Assembly: GCA_902599405.1 (NCBI GenBank)
Contig: CACKFO010000006.1
Location: forward strand, 1-64,000
Length of the DNA stretch: 64,000 bases
From: an uncultured Alphaproteobacteria bacterium
Lineage (GTDB): Bacteria; Pseudomonadota; Alphaproteobacteria; HIMB59
Direction of reading: 5' to 3'
Made by a program: the position numbers and the translations under genes. The notes beneath the pieces are model-generated. The model did no database searches and was not told the DNA's origin. It was given only the letters and a program-made list of their open reading frames with translations. Of the stretch, positions 35,634 to 44,792 are shown in pieces (position 1 is the stretch's first letter; every line of letters begins with the position of its first letter).

Positions 35634-36884
35634 CTTATTTTTGCCTAATCTAGAGTTAGGATCTAAGTGTTTTTTTAATTTTTTAATAAAAAGGTAATTT
35701 TCACTAGGTTTATATTTTTTTAAAAGATAATTTTTTTTCAAACCAAGACCGTGTTCTGCTGCCACACTACCTTCGCTTTGAATAGTCAAATCATAAATAA
35801 ATTTTGAGAGGTAAGCACAATTCTTTTTTGAATTAGGATGTACTTTAAAATTGCAATGCAAATTACCATCTCCCAAATGCCCAAAAAAATAAGGAGTAAA
35901 GATTTTATTATCCTTTACAAATGTATTTACCTTCTTAATAAAGACAGACCACTTATCAATGGGTAAAGAAATATCAAATTTTTCAGTAAAATTATATTTT
36001 ATCTGATTATATACTAACTCTTCTCTTTTGCTCCATATCCATGATTTCGATTTATCATGTTCTATTTTATCAATTTTAAATTTATTTAAATTAAAGTATT
36101 TTTTTAAGTCTTTTTTGTAATTACCAATAATATTAGATTGTATCTCTATGATTAAATTGAAGTGATGTGTACTTTCATTAAATAAATAAGAGCTAGGTAT
36201 TGGAAATATTATTTCAAAACTTGTTAAATTATCGAAGTATTTGTTTCTTAAAAATTTTAGTAATCGAATTGACTTATTTAAACTATTTGTTTGTATTAAA
36301 TATGTAGAATTGTATTTTTTTTTTGGGATTAACTTTAAGCTTGCTCTTGTAATTATTCCAAAAACACCCTCAGAACCACAAAATAACTTCCACAATTTTG
36401 GGCCAAAATTATCTTTTTTGAGTTTATTTAAAAAATTTAAAATAGTTCCATCACTAAGCACTACTTCAAGGCCATTTATATGATCCTCTATGTTACCATA
36501 TCTCAAGGTTTGCAAACCCCCAACATTAGTAGATATATTACCCCCAATCGTACATTTATCACTTGGCGCAATATTAACTGGAAATAAAAGTTTTTTATTA
36601 TTTGCTGCTTTTTGAATAGTTTTTAACAATGTTCCGCTTTGAGCTGTTATTATAAAATTATCACTATCAACTTCTTCAATACGATTCATTTTTTTAAAAT
36701 CAATTAGGATAGTTTTTTCAAATTGAGGTTTTGTGCCATCCACTCTATTAGTCTCTCCACCAATAGGTAAAATATGAAATTTATATTTGTTAGAAAATTT
36801 AACCAGTTTAGATACCTCCAAAGAATTTTTAGGGAAAGCAGTTATTTGGGCACTTTTTCTTATAGTTTTTATTGGAAACTTCAT
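35619..36884 (-). CDS. FAD-linked D-2-hydroxyacid dehydrogenase (GlcD/D2HGDH family)
   Basis: A 421-residue PCMH-type flavoenzyme. The N-terminal half binds FAD, with LPIGGETNRVDG, NIAPSDKCTIGGNISTNVGG and GSEGVFGIITRASLKL. The C-terminal half has FFGHLGDGNLHCNF and GSVAAEHGLGLKKNYLL. Relatives oxidise glycolate, D-lactate or D-2-hydroxyglutarate, and the substrate here is uncertain. The protein is about 40 residues shorter than typical GlcD. It overlaps tsaC by 4 nt and converges with the puuB-like gene with a 15-nt overlap. No glcE or glcF follows, which favours the D-2-hydroxyglutarate or D-lactate type. Confidence 0.8.
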   Translation of the reverse strand: MKFPIKTIRKSAQITAFPKNSLEVSKLVKFSNKYKFHILPIGGETNRVDGTKPQFEKTILIDFKKMNRIEEVDSDNFIITAQSGTLLKTIQKAANNKKLLFPVNIAPSDKCTIGGNISTNVGGLQTLRYGNIEDHINGLEVVLSDGTILNFLNKLKKDNFGPKLWKLFCGSEGVFGIITRASLKLIPKKKYNSTYLIQTNSLNKSIRLLKFLRNKYFDNLTSFEIIFPIPSSYLFNESTHHFNLIIEIQSNIIGNYKKDLKKYFNLNKFKIDKIEHDKSKSWIWSKREELVYNQIKYNFTEKFDISLPIDKWSVFIKKVNTFVKDNKIFTPYFFGHLGDGNLHCNFKVHPNSKKNCAYLSKFIYDLTIQSEGSVAAEHGLGLKKNYLLKKYKPSENYLFIKKLKKHLDPNSRLGKNKLFQA

Positions 36885-37819
36885 TTAGATGCTCTTCGTA
36901 ATCTATCATTTATAGCGATTCCTATTTTCTTATGAGGAATAGGTGCGATACTTATATTTTTATATTGGTTGTCGTTATCTGCTAAAAAAATAAAATGATA
37001 AAGATTTTTGGCAGCTTCAATTAAATTTCTACTCTTACTTAAATTTTTAAATTGATCTTTCTTATTTGCTCCAAAGTTTATATATGCAGATTTTTTTTTT
37101 GCATTTTTGACGTTTAAAAATATTTTCTTCTTCGGAGAATAATGTTTTTTTGAAGTTCCAGGAAAACTTAAATTCTTGTTATATTTACTAATAAAAATAT
37201 AGGGTAATATTTTTTTCACATTTTCTAGTGATATCATCCCTGGTCTTATTATATTCAATTTGTTATCAGATATTTTAATTAAAGTTGACTCGATACCAAC
37301 TTTACATTTTCCATCATCTACAATTAATAAATTTGTATCTATAAATTGCTGAAAAACCATTTCACTGTTGATTGGGCTAAGTTGTTTAAATTTGTTTGCT
37401 GAAGGCATTACAAGGGGCTTACCTAATTTATTTATTAAATTTAATGTAAATTTATTATTTGGAACTCTTACAGCACACTCATTATTTAATGTAAGAGATT
37501 TGGGTATTTCGAGAGACTTCCTTTGTAAAACAAGAGTAAGAGGCCCAGGCCAAAATTCTTTGGCTAAAATTAAATTTTCATCATCTAAATTAAAAAATTT
37601 ATCTACCATTTTTAAACTTGAACAATGAAAAATTAGTTTTTTTTTCAAAGGTCTTTTCTTTAATAAGAAAATTTTTTTTGCTGCTTTAATATTGGTTCCT
37701 AAACCAGCTAGCCCATAAACAGTTTCTGTTGGCAAAACTACTAATTCATCTTTTAATAGTTTAGACTTTAAGAAATGTGTAAGTTGCTTTGATAAATTTG
37801 ATTTAACGATAATGGGCAT
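36881..37819 (-). CDS. Threonylcarbamoyl-AMP synthase (Sua5/TsaC)
   Basis: A 312-residue protein with an N-terminal YrdC domain (LPTETVYGLAG, FWPGPLTLVL, VRVPNN, MPSANKF, STLIKIS and IRPGMIS) and a C-terminal Sua5 domain beginning around PGTSKKHYSPKK. The two-domain length marks the Sua5 type rather than short TsaC. It makes threonylcarbamoyl-AMP for the t6A37 modification of ANN-decoding tRNAs. It shares an ATGA with the downstream flavoenzyme gene and diverges from glmU. Confidence 0.93.
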   Translation of the reverse strand: MPIIVKSNLSKQLTHFLKSKLLKDELVVLPTETVYGLAGLGTNIKAAKKIFLLKKRPLKKKLIFHCSSLKMVDKFFNLDDENLILAKEFWPGPLTLVLQRKSLEIPKSLTLNNECAVRVPNNKFTLNLINKLGKPLVMPSANKFKQLSPINSEMVFQQFIDTNLLIVDDGKCKVGIESTLIKISDNKLNIIRPGMISLENVKKILPYIFISKYNKNLSFPGTSKKHYSPKKKIFLNVKNAKKKSAYINFGANKKDQFKNLSKSRNLIEAAKNLYHFIFLADNDNQYKNISIAPIPHKKIGIAINDRLRRASK

Positions 37820-37884
37820 AATTTACATAATTAGATATATTTTTAGTATTCAGTTAAGATTAATTAATATTATTTTACAACTTT

Positions 37885-39168
37885 ATGAATATATGCGCCA
37901 TTATTCTTTCTGCTGGAAAGAGCAAAAGATTTAAATCATCTAAACCAAAATTTCTTCATGAAATATCTGGTAAAGAGTTAATACAGTATAATTTAGATGC
38001 ACTAAATAAAATTAAACAAGTAAAAAAAACTTTTATTATTTCGAGTAAAGCTAATAAAAAATATTTCATTCATGAAAAAGTATTTATTCAAAATCCAATA
38101 GACGGTACTGGTGGAGCTTTTAAACAATTTTATAAATACAATAATAAATTTGATTATTTTTTATTGACCTTAGCAGATACACCTATTTTCGATTATAAAA
38201 TACTCTCTGATTTTGTTTCAAAAGGTGTAAAAAATGATGATGACTTATCAGTTCTTACACAAAATGTAAGAAACCCAAAAGGATATGGAAGAATAATTAA
38301 AAAAAATAATTTATTAATAAGTATTATTGAAGAAAATGAATGTTCAAACGAAGAGAAATTAATCAATGAGATAAATACTGGCATATTTTTAATTTCAAAA
38401 AAAGCTGCATTAAATTTAAAATTAATAAAAAAAAATAAAAATAAGAATGAATTTTACATTACTGATTTAGTAAATGTCTGTTTAAATAAAAAACTTAAAA
38501 TGACTACTTTTTTAAATAAAGCCACAGTTATATCAGGTGCTAACACCTTAAATGAACTTAATAAATTAGAAACATTATCTCAAGATTTTATAAAGAAAAA
38601 ATTAATAGATAGTGGTGTTAGAATTATTCATCCCGATACGGTTTATATAGAGAGCAATGTTAGTATCGCTCCGGGAGTAGTAATTGAGCCACATGTTATT
38701 ATAAAAAAAAATGTAAGCATCAAAAGTAATTCCATTATTAAGTCCTTTTCTTATATTGAAAATTCGACAATAGGTAATAACTGCTCCATCGGCCCTTATG
38801 CAAGAATAAGACCTGAGGTTATTTTGGCAGATGAGGTAAAAATTGGTAATTTTGTTGAGATTAAAAAATCAAAATTATCAAAGGGAGTAAAAATAAATCA
38901 TTTAAGTTATATCGGTGACTCATCTATAGGAACAAATAGTAATATTGGGGCCGGAACTATTACTTGTAATTATGATGGAATAAATAAGCTGAAATGCAAA
39001 ATAGGTAATAATACCTTTATTGGCTCAAATTCTTCTATTATTGCACCTGTTAATATAGGCAATAAAGCATACATAGCTGCAGGATCTGTAATTACTAAAT
39101 CAATACCAAATAATCATTTTTCAATAGCCAGATCAAAACAGAAAAATAAAATTAATAATAAAAAATAA
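37885..39168 (+). CDS. glmU: Bifunctional GlcN-1-P acetyltransferase/uridyltransferase GlmU
   Basis: A 427-residue enzyme. The N-terminal pyrophosphorylase domain has ILSAGKSKRFKSSKPKFLHEISG, NPIDGTGGAF and INTGIFLISKKA. The C-terminal half is a left-handed beta-helix with repeated hexapeptides, including IGPYARIRPEV, VEIKKSKL, HLSYIGDSSIG and GAGTITCNYDGINK. It makes UDP-GlcNAc. The nucleotide-site motif reads LADTPIF where the family usually has GDxPL. The C-terminal tail is shorter than in E. coli. Its stop overlaps the glmS ATG by one base. Confidence 0.95.
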   Translation: MNICAIILSAGKSKRFKSSKPKFLHEISGKELIQYNLDALNKIKQVKKTFIISSKANKKYFIHEKVFIQNPIDGTGGAFKQFYKYNNKFDYFLLTLADTPIFDYKILSDFVSKGVKNDDDLSVLTQNVRNPKGYGRIIKKNNLLISIIEENECSNEEKLINEINTGIFLISKKAALNLKLIKKNKNKNEFYITDLVNVCLNKKLKMTTFLNKATVISGANTLNELNKLETLSQDFIKKKLIDSGVRIIHPDTVYIESNVSIAPGVVIEPHVIIKKNVSIKSNSIIKSFSYIENSTIGNNCSIGPYARIRPEVILADEVKIGNFVEIKKSKLSKGVKINHLSYIGDSSIGTNSNIGAGTITCNYDGINKLKCKIGNNTFIGSNSSIIAPVNIGNKAYIAAGSVITKSIPNNHFSIARSKQKNKINNKK

Positions 39169-40964
39169 TGTGCGGTATAGTTGGTATCTTAAACTCATCT
39201 TTTTTAAAGAATAACTCTATAGATATTTTAAAAAAGCTGGAATATAGAGGGTATGACTCTGCTGGCATTTCCTTGTTTTCAAAAGAACGAATAAAAACTA
39301 TTAAAAGTGTCGGCAAAATATCAGAACTAAAAAATAAAGCTCAAAATGTATCAGATAAAAATTTTTATGGTGTGATAGGTCATACAAGATGGGCAACACA
39401 TGGAGTTGTTAGTAAAAATAATGCTCATCCATTTGCAAATGATGATCTTACTTTAGTTTGTAATGGTATAATTGAAAACTATAGAAAAATTCAAAATCGA
39501 TTTGTAGAAATTCCTAAAAATATTCAATCAGATACTGAAATCAGTTTTTACTTTCTCACCTATTTAGTCAACAAATATAAAAATTCAGATGAAGCTATTA
39601 GAGTATTTAAAAGTGTTATTAAAGGAAACTACGCCTTTGTTATATTTATAAAAAAAAATAATTGTTTTTACTTATTAAAAAATGGCAGTCCAATCGCCTT
39701 ATCACATAATAAAAACTCCTCTTACATATGCTCAGATTCATCTATTTTATCTGATTATAGTGATAAGATTTATCATCTTAAAGATGGTGATATTATTAAA
39801 ATTCAGCAGTCTAAAATATCTAGTTTAAATAAAGCTAAAATACTCTTTGAGAAAAATGAAATTAAACAAAACCCATATGATAAAGGAAAATATCAACATT
39901 ATATGTTGAAAGAGATACATGAGCAGCCTGAAGTTATAAAAACTACTCAAAAAAACTATTTACAAGAATTTTTTAATGATTTTGAAAGCAAATTTAAAAA
40001 TTTAATTTTAAACAAAAAAATAATATTTGTTGGATGTGGTACTGCATACCATGCCTGTTTAGTTGGGGAGTATTATTTTAATAAATATACAAATATAGAT
40101 ACGTCATCAGAATTAGCTTCCGAGCTTAGATATAAAAAAATAAATAAAGACGAAAAAATATTATTTGTTTTTATTTCACAATCTGGTGAAACCATGGATA
40201 CATTGATGGCTTTAAAATATATCAAAAAAAATAAACATTCTTCTATAGTTATAACTAATTCTTTACAGAGTAGTATGGTAAGGGAGGCTGATGTAACTAT
40301 ACCTACTTATGCTGATAAAGAAGTTGGTGTAGCCTCAACTAAAGCTTTTACTTGTCAAATATTGAGCTTAGCCAATCTTTCTATTGAAATTGGTAAAATG
40401 ACAAATTCCATATCGAAAAAAGATTATAATAAGAATTTAACAATTCTAAAGTTATTACCAATAAAGCTGAAAAAATTAATAAACGATTTTACACCAGAGG
40501 CGAAAAAAATTGCAAAAAAATTAAGCCAATCTGATACTTGTTATTTTATTGGAAGGAATATTGTATACCCAATAGCATTAGAAGGATCCTTAAAATTAAA
40601 AGAGATATCTTACATGCATAGCGAAGGCTTTCCTGGAGGAGAGATGAAACATGGCCCAATTGCATTGATCGATAAAAAATCATTAACAATTTGCTTATCG
40701 CCAAACAACGAATTATATGAGAAATCTATTTCTAATGCTGAGGAAATCGCTGCTAGAAATGGTAAGGTTATAATTTTATCGAGTGTTAAAATTCACAGAA
40801 AATCATTAAACACACATAATGTAAGCCTACCCAAAGAAAACTTTATTGACACACCTTTCATTTATACTATTCCTCTTCAACTCATTTCATATTATTTTGC
40901 TCTTAATGAAGGTACTGATATTGATCAACCAAGGAATCTTGCTAAATCAGTTACTGTTGAATAA
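39168..40964 (+). CDS. glmS: Glutamine-fructose-6-phosphate aminotransferase GlmS
   Basis: A 598-residue enzyme that makes glucosamine-6-phosphate. The catalytic Cys follows Met directly (MCGIVGILN), as in type II glutamine amidotransferases, with LEYRGYDSAGIS and GHTRWATHG. Two SIS sugar-isomerase domains follow (FVGCGTAYHACLVGEYYF and FIGRNIVYPIALEGSLKLKEISY). The C-terminus DQPRNLAKSVTVE is almost invariant in GlmS. It is coupled to glmU by TAATG, leaving no room for a glmS ribozyme. Confidence 0.98.
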   Translation: MCGIVGILNSSFLKNNSIDILKKLEYRGYDSAGISLFSKERIKTIKSVGKISELKNKAQNVSDKNFYGVIGHTRWATHGVVSKNNAHPFANDDLTLVCNGIIENYRKIQNRFVEIPKNIQSDTEISFYFLTYLVNKYKNSDEAIRVFKSVIKGNYAFVIFIKKNNCFYLLKNGSPIALSHNKNSSYICSDSSILSDYSDKIYHLKDGDIIKIQQSKISSLNKAKILFEKNEIKQNPYDKGKYQHYMLKEIHEQPEVIKTTQKNYLQEFFNDFESKFKNLILNKKIIFVGCGTAYHACLVGEYYFNKYTNIDTSSELASELRYKKINKDEKILFVFISQSGETMDTLMALKYIKKNKHSSIVITNSLQSSMVREADVTIPTYADKEVGVASTKAFTCQILSLANLSIEIGKMTNSISKKDYNKNLTILKLLPIKLKKLINDFTPEAKKIAKKLSQSDTCYFIGRNIVYPIALEGSLKLKEISYMHSEGFPGGEMKHGPIALIDKKSLTICLSPNNELYEKSISNAEEIAARNGKVIILSSVKIHRKSLNTHNVSLPKENFIDTPFIYTIPLQLISYYFALNEGTDIDQPRNLAKSVTVE

Positions 40965-40981
40965 ATTGAATACTATTTAAT

Positions 40982-42259
40982 ATGAATATCGAAGTTGATA
41001 ATGAGATTTTAGCTAGTGTGATTGACGCTCGGTTTAGTATCGAACCACAGCTTTCTTCAAATATCGAAAAAGCTAATTTTAAACAAACTATTTTTTTTCC
41101 TGAGGATAAATTGAAATCAAATAAATTTAATTCAGTGCCTTTAGACACATATGGAATAATCAATAAATCTAAGTTATTTACAAGAGAACCTATTACAGGA
41201 GAACAAATTTCTTATTTAATTAATGATAATGGCTACACTGTTAAAGATAATAATCCAGATATTAAAATCGAAACAACAGATTATAAAATTTTTTATAGAT
41301 TTGAAATCAACGAGATTCAACACAAATACTGCTCATCAATTTTTACTAATTTAAAATTTAAAAAAATTAATATTGTTTTTCCAAATAGCAACACAATACA
41401 CTTTTTTTCTGAGAATATATCCCTTTTAAAAAAATATATTAAGAAAATTGCTAATAAAAAAATTCAAGAGAGTGATCTTATTAAAATCAAAGTCCCAACT
41501 AGTTTATCCATTTATCACTCTAAAAATAATAATACAAAAGAGATTACAATCAAAAATAAATCTTATTTGGGAATATGTTTTGAAATAGTTAATCTTTTAA
41601 GCTTAAATACTTTAGACAATAAGAATACGTATAATTCCAGCAATAATAGCAATTACTATATTAATATTCTTTTTTTTAATTTTTATAACTTTTTCCCTAA
41701 GTTTATATCTTTATTCATATTTAAATTTTTACTCAGGTTTAATAAATCTTACATATTTTCTAATCAAGTATTAGAAATTAATAATAATTTTAACAAACAA
41801 AATAATTTCTTCTCTAATATTATTGATGACAATCAATATCCTAGTTACTTATCAAAAGGAACTTTTTTCCCTAATTTAAAATTAAGTAATAAAAAGTATA
41901 TTCATGAGATACTCAAGGATGACGATACATACATACTTTCAAATAAATATAAAATAAAAAATGTAAAAAATTTTATTTTTCTATCTGATGGTTCTGATAA
42001 AAATTCTTATCAAATCGGTAAAAGCTCATATGACTATTTAAATTTAGATAAATGTTATTACATTACAGACAATCATGGCCTAATCACCACAGTGGATTTC
42101 GTTGATAATATCGGAATTATCAATCATGAAGATATTGATTCAAAGTACTCAGATAATAAACAATCCAGCATAGATAATTTTTATGCTACAGGTTACGATC
42201 CATCATTACCTAAATTAAAGCTACCCAAAATTTGGCCTTTTAAATCTAAAACCCAATAA
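40982..42259 (+). CDS. Hypothetical protein, 425 residues, unrecognised
   Basis: I do not recognise this protein. It is Asn-, Ile-, Lys- and Ser-rich, with no signal peptide. A hydrophobic stretch around residues 223-250 (YYINILFFNFYNFFPKFISLFIFKF in part) may be one membrane-associated hairpin. The N-terminal third (DARFSIEPQL, REPITGEQISYLI) and a C-terminal region (NFIFLSDGSDKNSYQIGKSSYDYL) look globular. It ends in the basic, proline-containing LPKIWPFKSK. It starts 18 nt after glmS and runs in the same direction, so it is probably co-transcribed. Codon and base use do not differ visibly from its neighbours. Confidence 0.7.
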   Translation: MNIEVDNEILASVIDARFSIEPQLSSNIEKANFKQTIFFPEDKLKSNKFNSVPLDTYGIINKSKLFTREPITGEQISYLINDNGYTVKDNNPDIKIETTDYKIFYRFEINEIQHKYCSSIFTNLKFKKINIVFPNSNTIHFFSENISLLKKYIKKIANKKIQESDLIKIKVPTSLSIYHSKNNNTKEITIKNKSYLGICFEIVNLLSLNTLDNKNTYNSSNNSNYYINILFFNFYNFFPKFISLFIFKFLLRFNKSYIFSNQVLEINNNFNKQNNFFSNIIDDNQYPSYLSKGTFFPNLKLSNKKYIHEILKDDDTYILSNKYKIKNVKNFIFLSDGSDKNSYQIGKSSYDYLNLDKCYYITDNHGLITTVDFVDNIGIINHEDIDSKYSDNKQSSIDNFYATGYDPSLPKLKLPKIWPFKSKTQ

Positions 42260-42285
42260 TTTCTTTTATTTAATACATTTAACAA

Positions 42286-42291
42286 TATAAT
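42286..42291 (+). promoter_or_regulatory. Candidate -10 box for aroG
   Basis: A consensus TATAAT ends 9 nt before the aroG ATG in the 41-nt gap after the hypothetical gene. The -35 region is T-rich and not a clear match. If used, the transcript would have a leader of only about three bases. Confidence 0.45.
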
Positions 42292-42300
42292 CCTTGCCTC

Positions 42301-43650
42301 ATGAAATGGACTAAAGATAGTTGGAAAAACTTTGAAGCAAAGCAAATGCCTGCTTACGCTGATCAAGGTAATTTAGACTCTGTAATAGAGGAATTATCCT
42401 CTATGCCTCCTTTAATATTTGCTGGTGAGACCAGGTCTCTAAAATCACAAATTTATCAAGTTCAAAAAGGAGAGTCCTTTTATTTACAAGGCGGTGACTG
42501 TGCTGAGAGCTTTCAGGAATTAAACCCCAATACAATTCGAGATAATTTTAAATTACTATTGCAAATGTCTGTTGTTCTGACTTTTGCCACTAATAAACCG
42601 GTTGTTAAATTAGGGAGAATGGGTGGACAATTTGCTAAACCAAGAAGCTCAGACTTTGAAGAAAAAAACGGTCAAAAGCTACCTAGTTATAGAGGAGATA
42701 TCATAAATTCTTTTGAGTTTAACGAGTCCTCTAGAGAACCAGACCCTAAAAGAATGATTCGAGCTTATAACCATTCAGCTTCAACTTTAAATTTATTAAG
42801 AGCTTTTGCTCAAGGAGGTTTTGCTAGTTTAACACAATTAAATAAATGGAATTTAGATTTTGCAGATAACTTTGATACAACAAAAAAATTTAAAGAATTA
42901 TCTGAAAAAATTGCAGAAAGTATAAAATTTATGAATGCCTGTGGTGTAAATGAAAAAAATACAAGAGAATTAAGAGAGACAGATTTTTACACAAGCCATG
43001 AAGCACTTCTTTTACCTTATGAACAAGCTTTTACAAGAATAGATAGCACTACAGGTGAGTGGTACAATGTAAATTCTCATTTTTTGTGGGTCGGCGATAG
43101 AACTAGAGATCCTAATGGTGCTCACATACACTATTTAAGTGGTATAAAAAACCCTTTAGGTCTTAAAGTAGGTCCATCTACAACCATTGATGATTTAAAA
43201 AAAAATATTGAGATACTGAATCCCGAAAATGAAGGTGGGAGACTTACACTTATTGTTAGAATGGGAGCAGATAAAATTAATTCAAAATACCCTGATTTAT
43301 TGAAAGAAATTAATAAACTCGGTCTTAATCTTACATGGATATGTGATCCTATGCATGGAAATACATCTACAAGTAAATCTGGCTATAAAACTAGAGCTAC
43401 TGAGAATATTTTTAAAGAAATTCAGTCTTTTTTTGAAATTCATAAATCAGAGGGTTCAGTCGCAGGTGGTGTTCACCTTGAATTAACAGGTTTAGATGTA
43501 ACTGAATGTGTCGGTGGGCCTGATGATATTAAAGATGAAAATTTAGGTGATAGATACCATACGTTTTGTGATCCAAGACTAAATGTTAATCAATCATTAG
43601 AGCTATCTTTTCTACTGGCTGATTTATTGTCAAATGGCGAAATGAATTAG
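42301..43650 (+). CDS. aroG: Class II 3-deoxy-7-phosphoheptulonate (DAHP) synthase
   Basis: A 449-residue plant/mycobacterial-type (class II) DAHP synthase, the first enzyme of the shikimate pathway. Characteristic segments are FYLQGGDCAESFQEL, RMGGQFAKPRSS, FNESSREPDPKRMIRAYNHS, LLLPYEQAFTR, LKVGPSTTIDDL, WICDPMHGNT and AGGVHLELTGLDVTEC. It is not related in sequence to class I AroF/G/H. It has its own candidate promoter. Confidence 0.96.
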   Translation: MKWTKDSWKNFEAKQMPAYADQGNLDSVIEELSSMPPLIFAGETRSLKSQIYQVQKGESFYLQGGDCAESFQELNPNTIRDNFKLLLQMSVVLTFATNKPVVKLGRMGGQFAKPRSSDFEEKNGQKLPSYRGDIINSFEFNESSREPDPKRMIRAYNHSASTLNLLRAFAQGGFASLTQLNKWNLDFADNFDTTKKFKELSEKIAESIKFMNACGVNEKNTRELRETDFYTSHEALLLPYEQAFTRIDSTTGEWYNVNSHFLWVGDRTRDPNGAHIHYLSGIKNPLGLKVGPSTTIDDLKKNIEILNPENEGGRLTLIVRMGADKINSKYPDLLKEINKLGLNLTWICDPMHGNTSTSKSGYKTRATENIFKEIQSFFEIHKSEGSVAGGVHLELTGLDVTECVGGPDDIKDENLGDRYHTFCDPRLNVNQSLELSFLLADLLSNGEMN

Positions 43651-43664
43651 TTTTCTTATTCATA

Positions 43665-44792
43665 ATGAATAAAAAAACAAATTCAAATTTAATTAATAAT
43701 TTTACTGATAATTATTTTTTAAAAACAAAAAAAATTATCCATAAGTATGGAGATATTAAAGTTACTTATGCTGTTTTTATTCGTAGACCAGGCGTTATCG
43801 CATTAAAACTAGCAATAAATTGGATTAAACAAATTTCAAAAGACAGAGGAATTAAAGTATCAACTTCTAGTCCATTCAAAGAGGGTGACCATTTCGGTGC
43901 TGGAGAACCAATTCTTTATATTAGGGGTTCTTTTAAACATATAGTTGATTTGGAAACTTTACTCTTACAAAAAATTGGTCCAGCTTGTATAGCAGCAGCT
44001 AATGCATATCAAATGTGTTTAGACTTGCCTAAAACGTCCTTTATAGCTATGGATGCAAGACATTGTGCAGGTACAGAGATGTCTGAATTAATGTCATATG
44101 CGGCATCAGTAGGATCAAAATCAGCAAAAAGAAAGAAAGCTAAAGGCTTTATTGGAACATCGATAGATGCAACATCACATTATTTTCAATCTAATAAAGC
44201 ATTAGGAACGATGCCACATGCATTAATAGGATATGCAGGATCTACTCTTGAGGCGGTAAAAATGTTTCATGAAACATTTCCAAAAGATGATTTAGTTGTA
44301 TTGCCTGATTATTTCGGTAAGGAAATTACTGACTCTATTCAAGTTTGCAGTCACTTCGATAAGTTGTCAAAAGCTGGAAAAGTAATGATAAGACTTGATA
44401 CCCCAAATGGAAGATTTATTGAGAGTCTTGATACCTCAAAATCATATGAGGTCTTAGAAAAACACGCACCCGGTTCAATCAAAGAATACAGATCTGACAA
44501 AGAGTTAAAACACTTAGTTGGGCCTGGAGTCTCTGCTGCATCTTTGTGGTATTTGAGAGCACAACTTGACAATTTTGGTTTTAAAAAAGTAAAAATTATT
44601 GCATCTAGCGGATTTACAAATGAGAAATGCAAGGCAATGTCTTTAGCCAAAGCTCCAATAGATGTCATAGGGACTGGAAGTTATCTACCAGAAAAATGGT
44701 CAGAAACATATGCAACTGCTGATATTATAAAATATGGTAATTCCTCTAGAGTAAAAGTTTCAAGAGAATACCTCTTAAAAAAAGTTAAATGA
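43665..44792 (+). CDS. pncB: Nicotinate phosphoribosyltransferase
   Basis: A 375-residue type II phosphoribosyltransferase. It has FKEGDHFGAGEPILYIRGSF and LETLLLQKIGPACIAAANAYQM in the N-terminal domain, then DARHCAGTEMSELMSYAAS, GFIGTSIDATSHYF, GTMPHALIG, RLDTPNGRF and the barrel segment IIASSGFTNEKC and VIGTGSYLP. It salvages nicotinate to NAD. The alternative, quinolinate phosphoribosyltransferase, is shorter and lacks the MPHALIG region. It begins 14 nt after aroG and overlaps gltX by 4 nt. Confidence 0.85.
   Translation: MNKKTNSNLINNFTDNYFLKTKKIIHKYGDIKVTYAVFIRRPGVIALKLAINWIKQISKDRGIKVSTSSPFKEGDHFGAGEPILYIRGSFKHIVDLETLLLQKIGPACIAAANAYQMCLDLPKTSFIAMDARHCAGTEMSELMSYAASVGSKSAKRKKAKGFIGTSIDATSHYFQSNKALGTMPHALIGYAGSTLEAVKMFHETFPKDDLVVLPDYFGKEITDSIQVCSHFDKLSKAGKVMIRLDTPNGRFIESLDTSKSYEVLEKHAPGSIKEYRSDKELKHLVGPGVSAASLWYLRAQLDNFGFKKVKIIASSGFTNEKCKAMSLAKAPIDVIGTGSYLPEKWSETYATADIIKYGNSSRVKVSREYLLKKVK

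Noticed and set aside
39140-39170. glmS ribozyme or riboswitch upstream of glmS
   Set aside because: glmU and glmS overlap by one base, leaving no leader for such an element.
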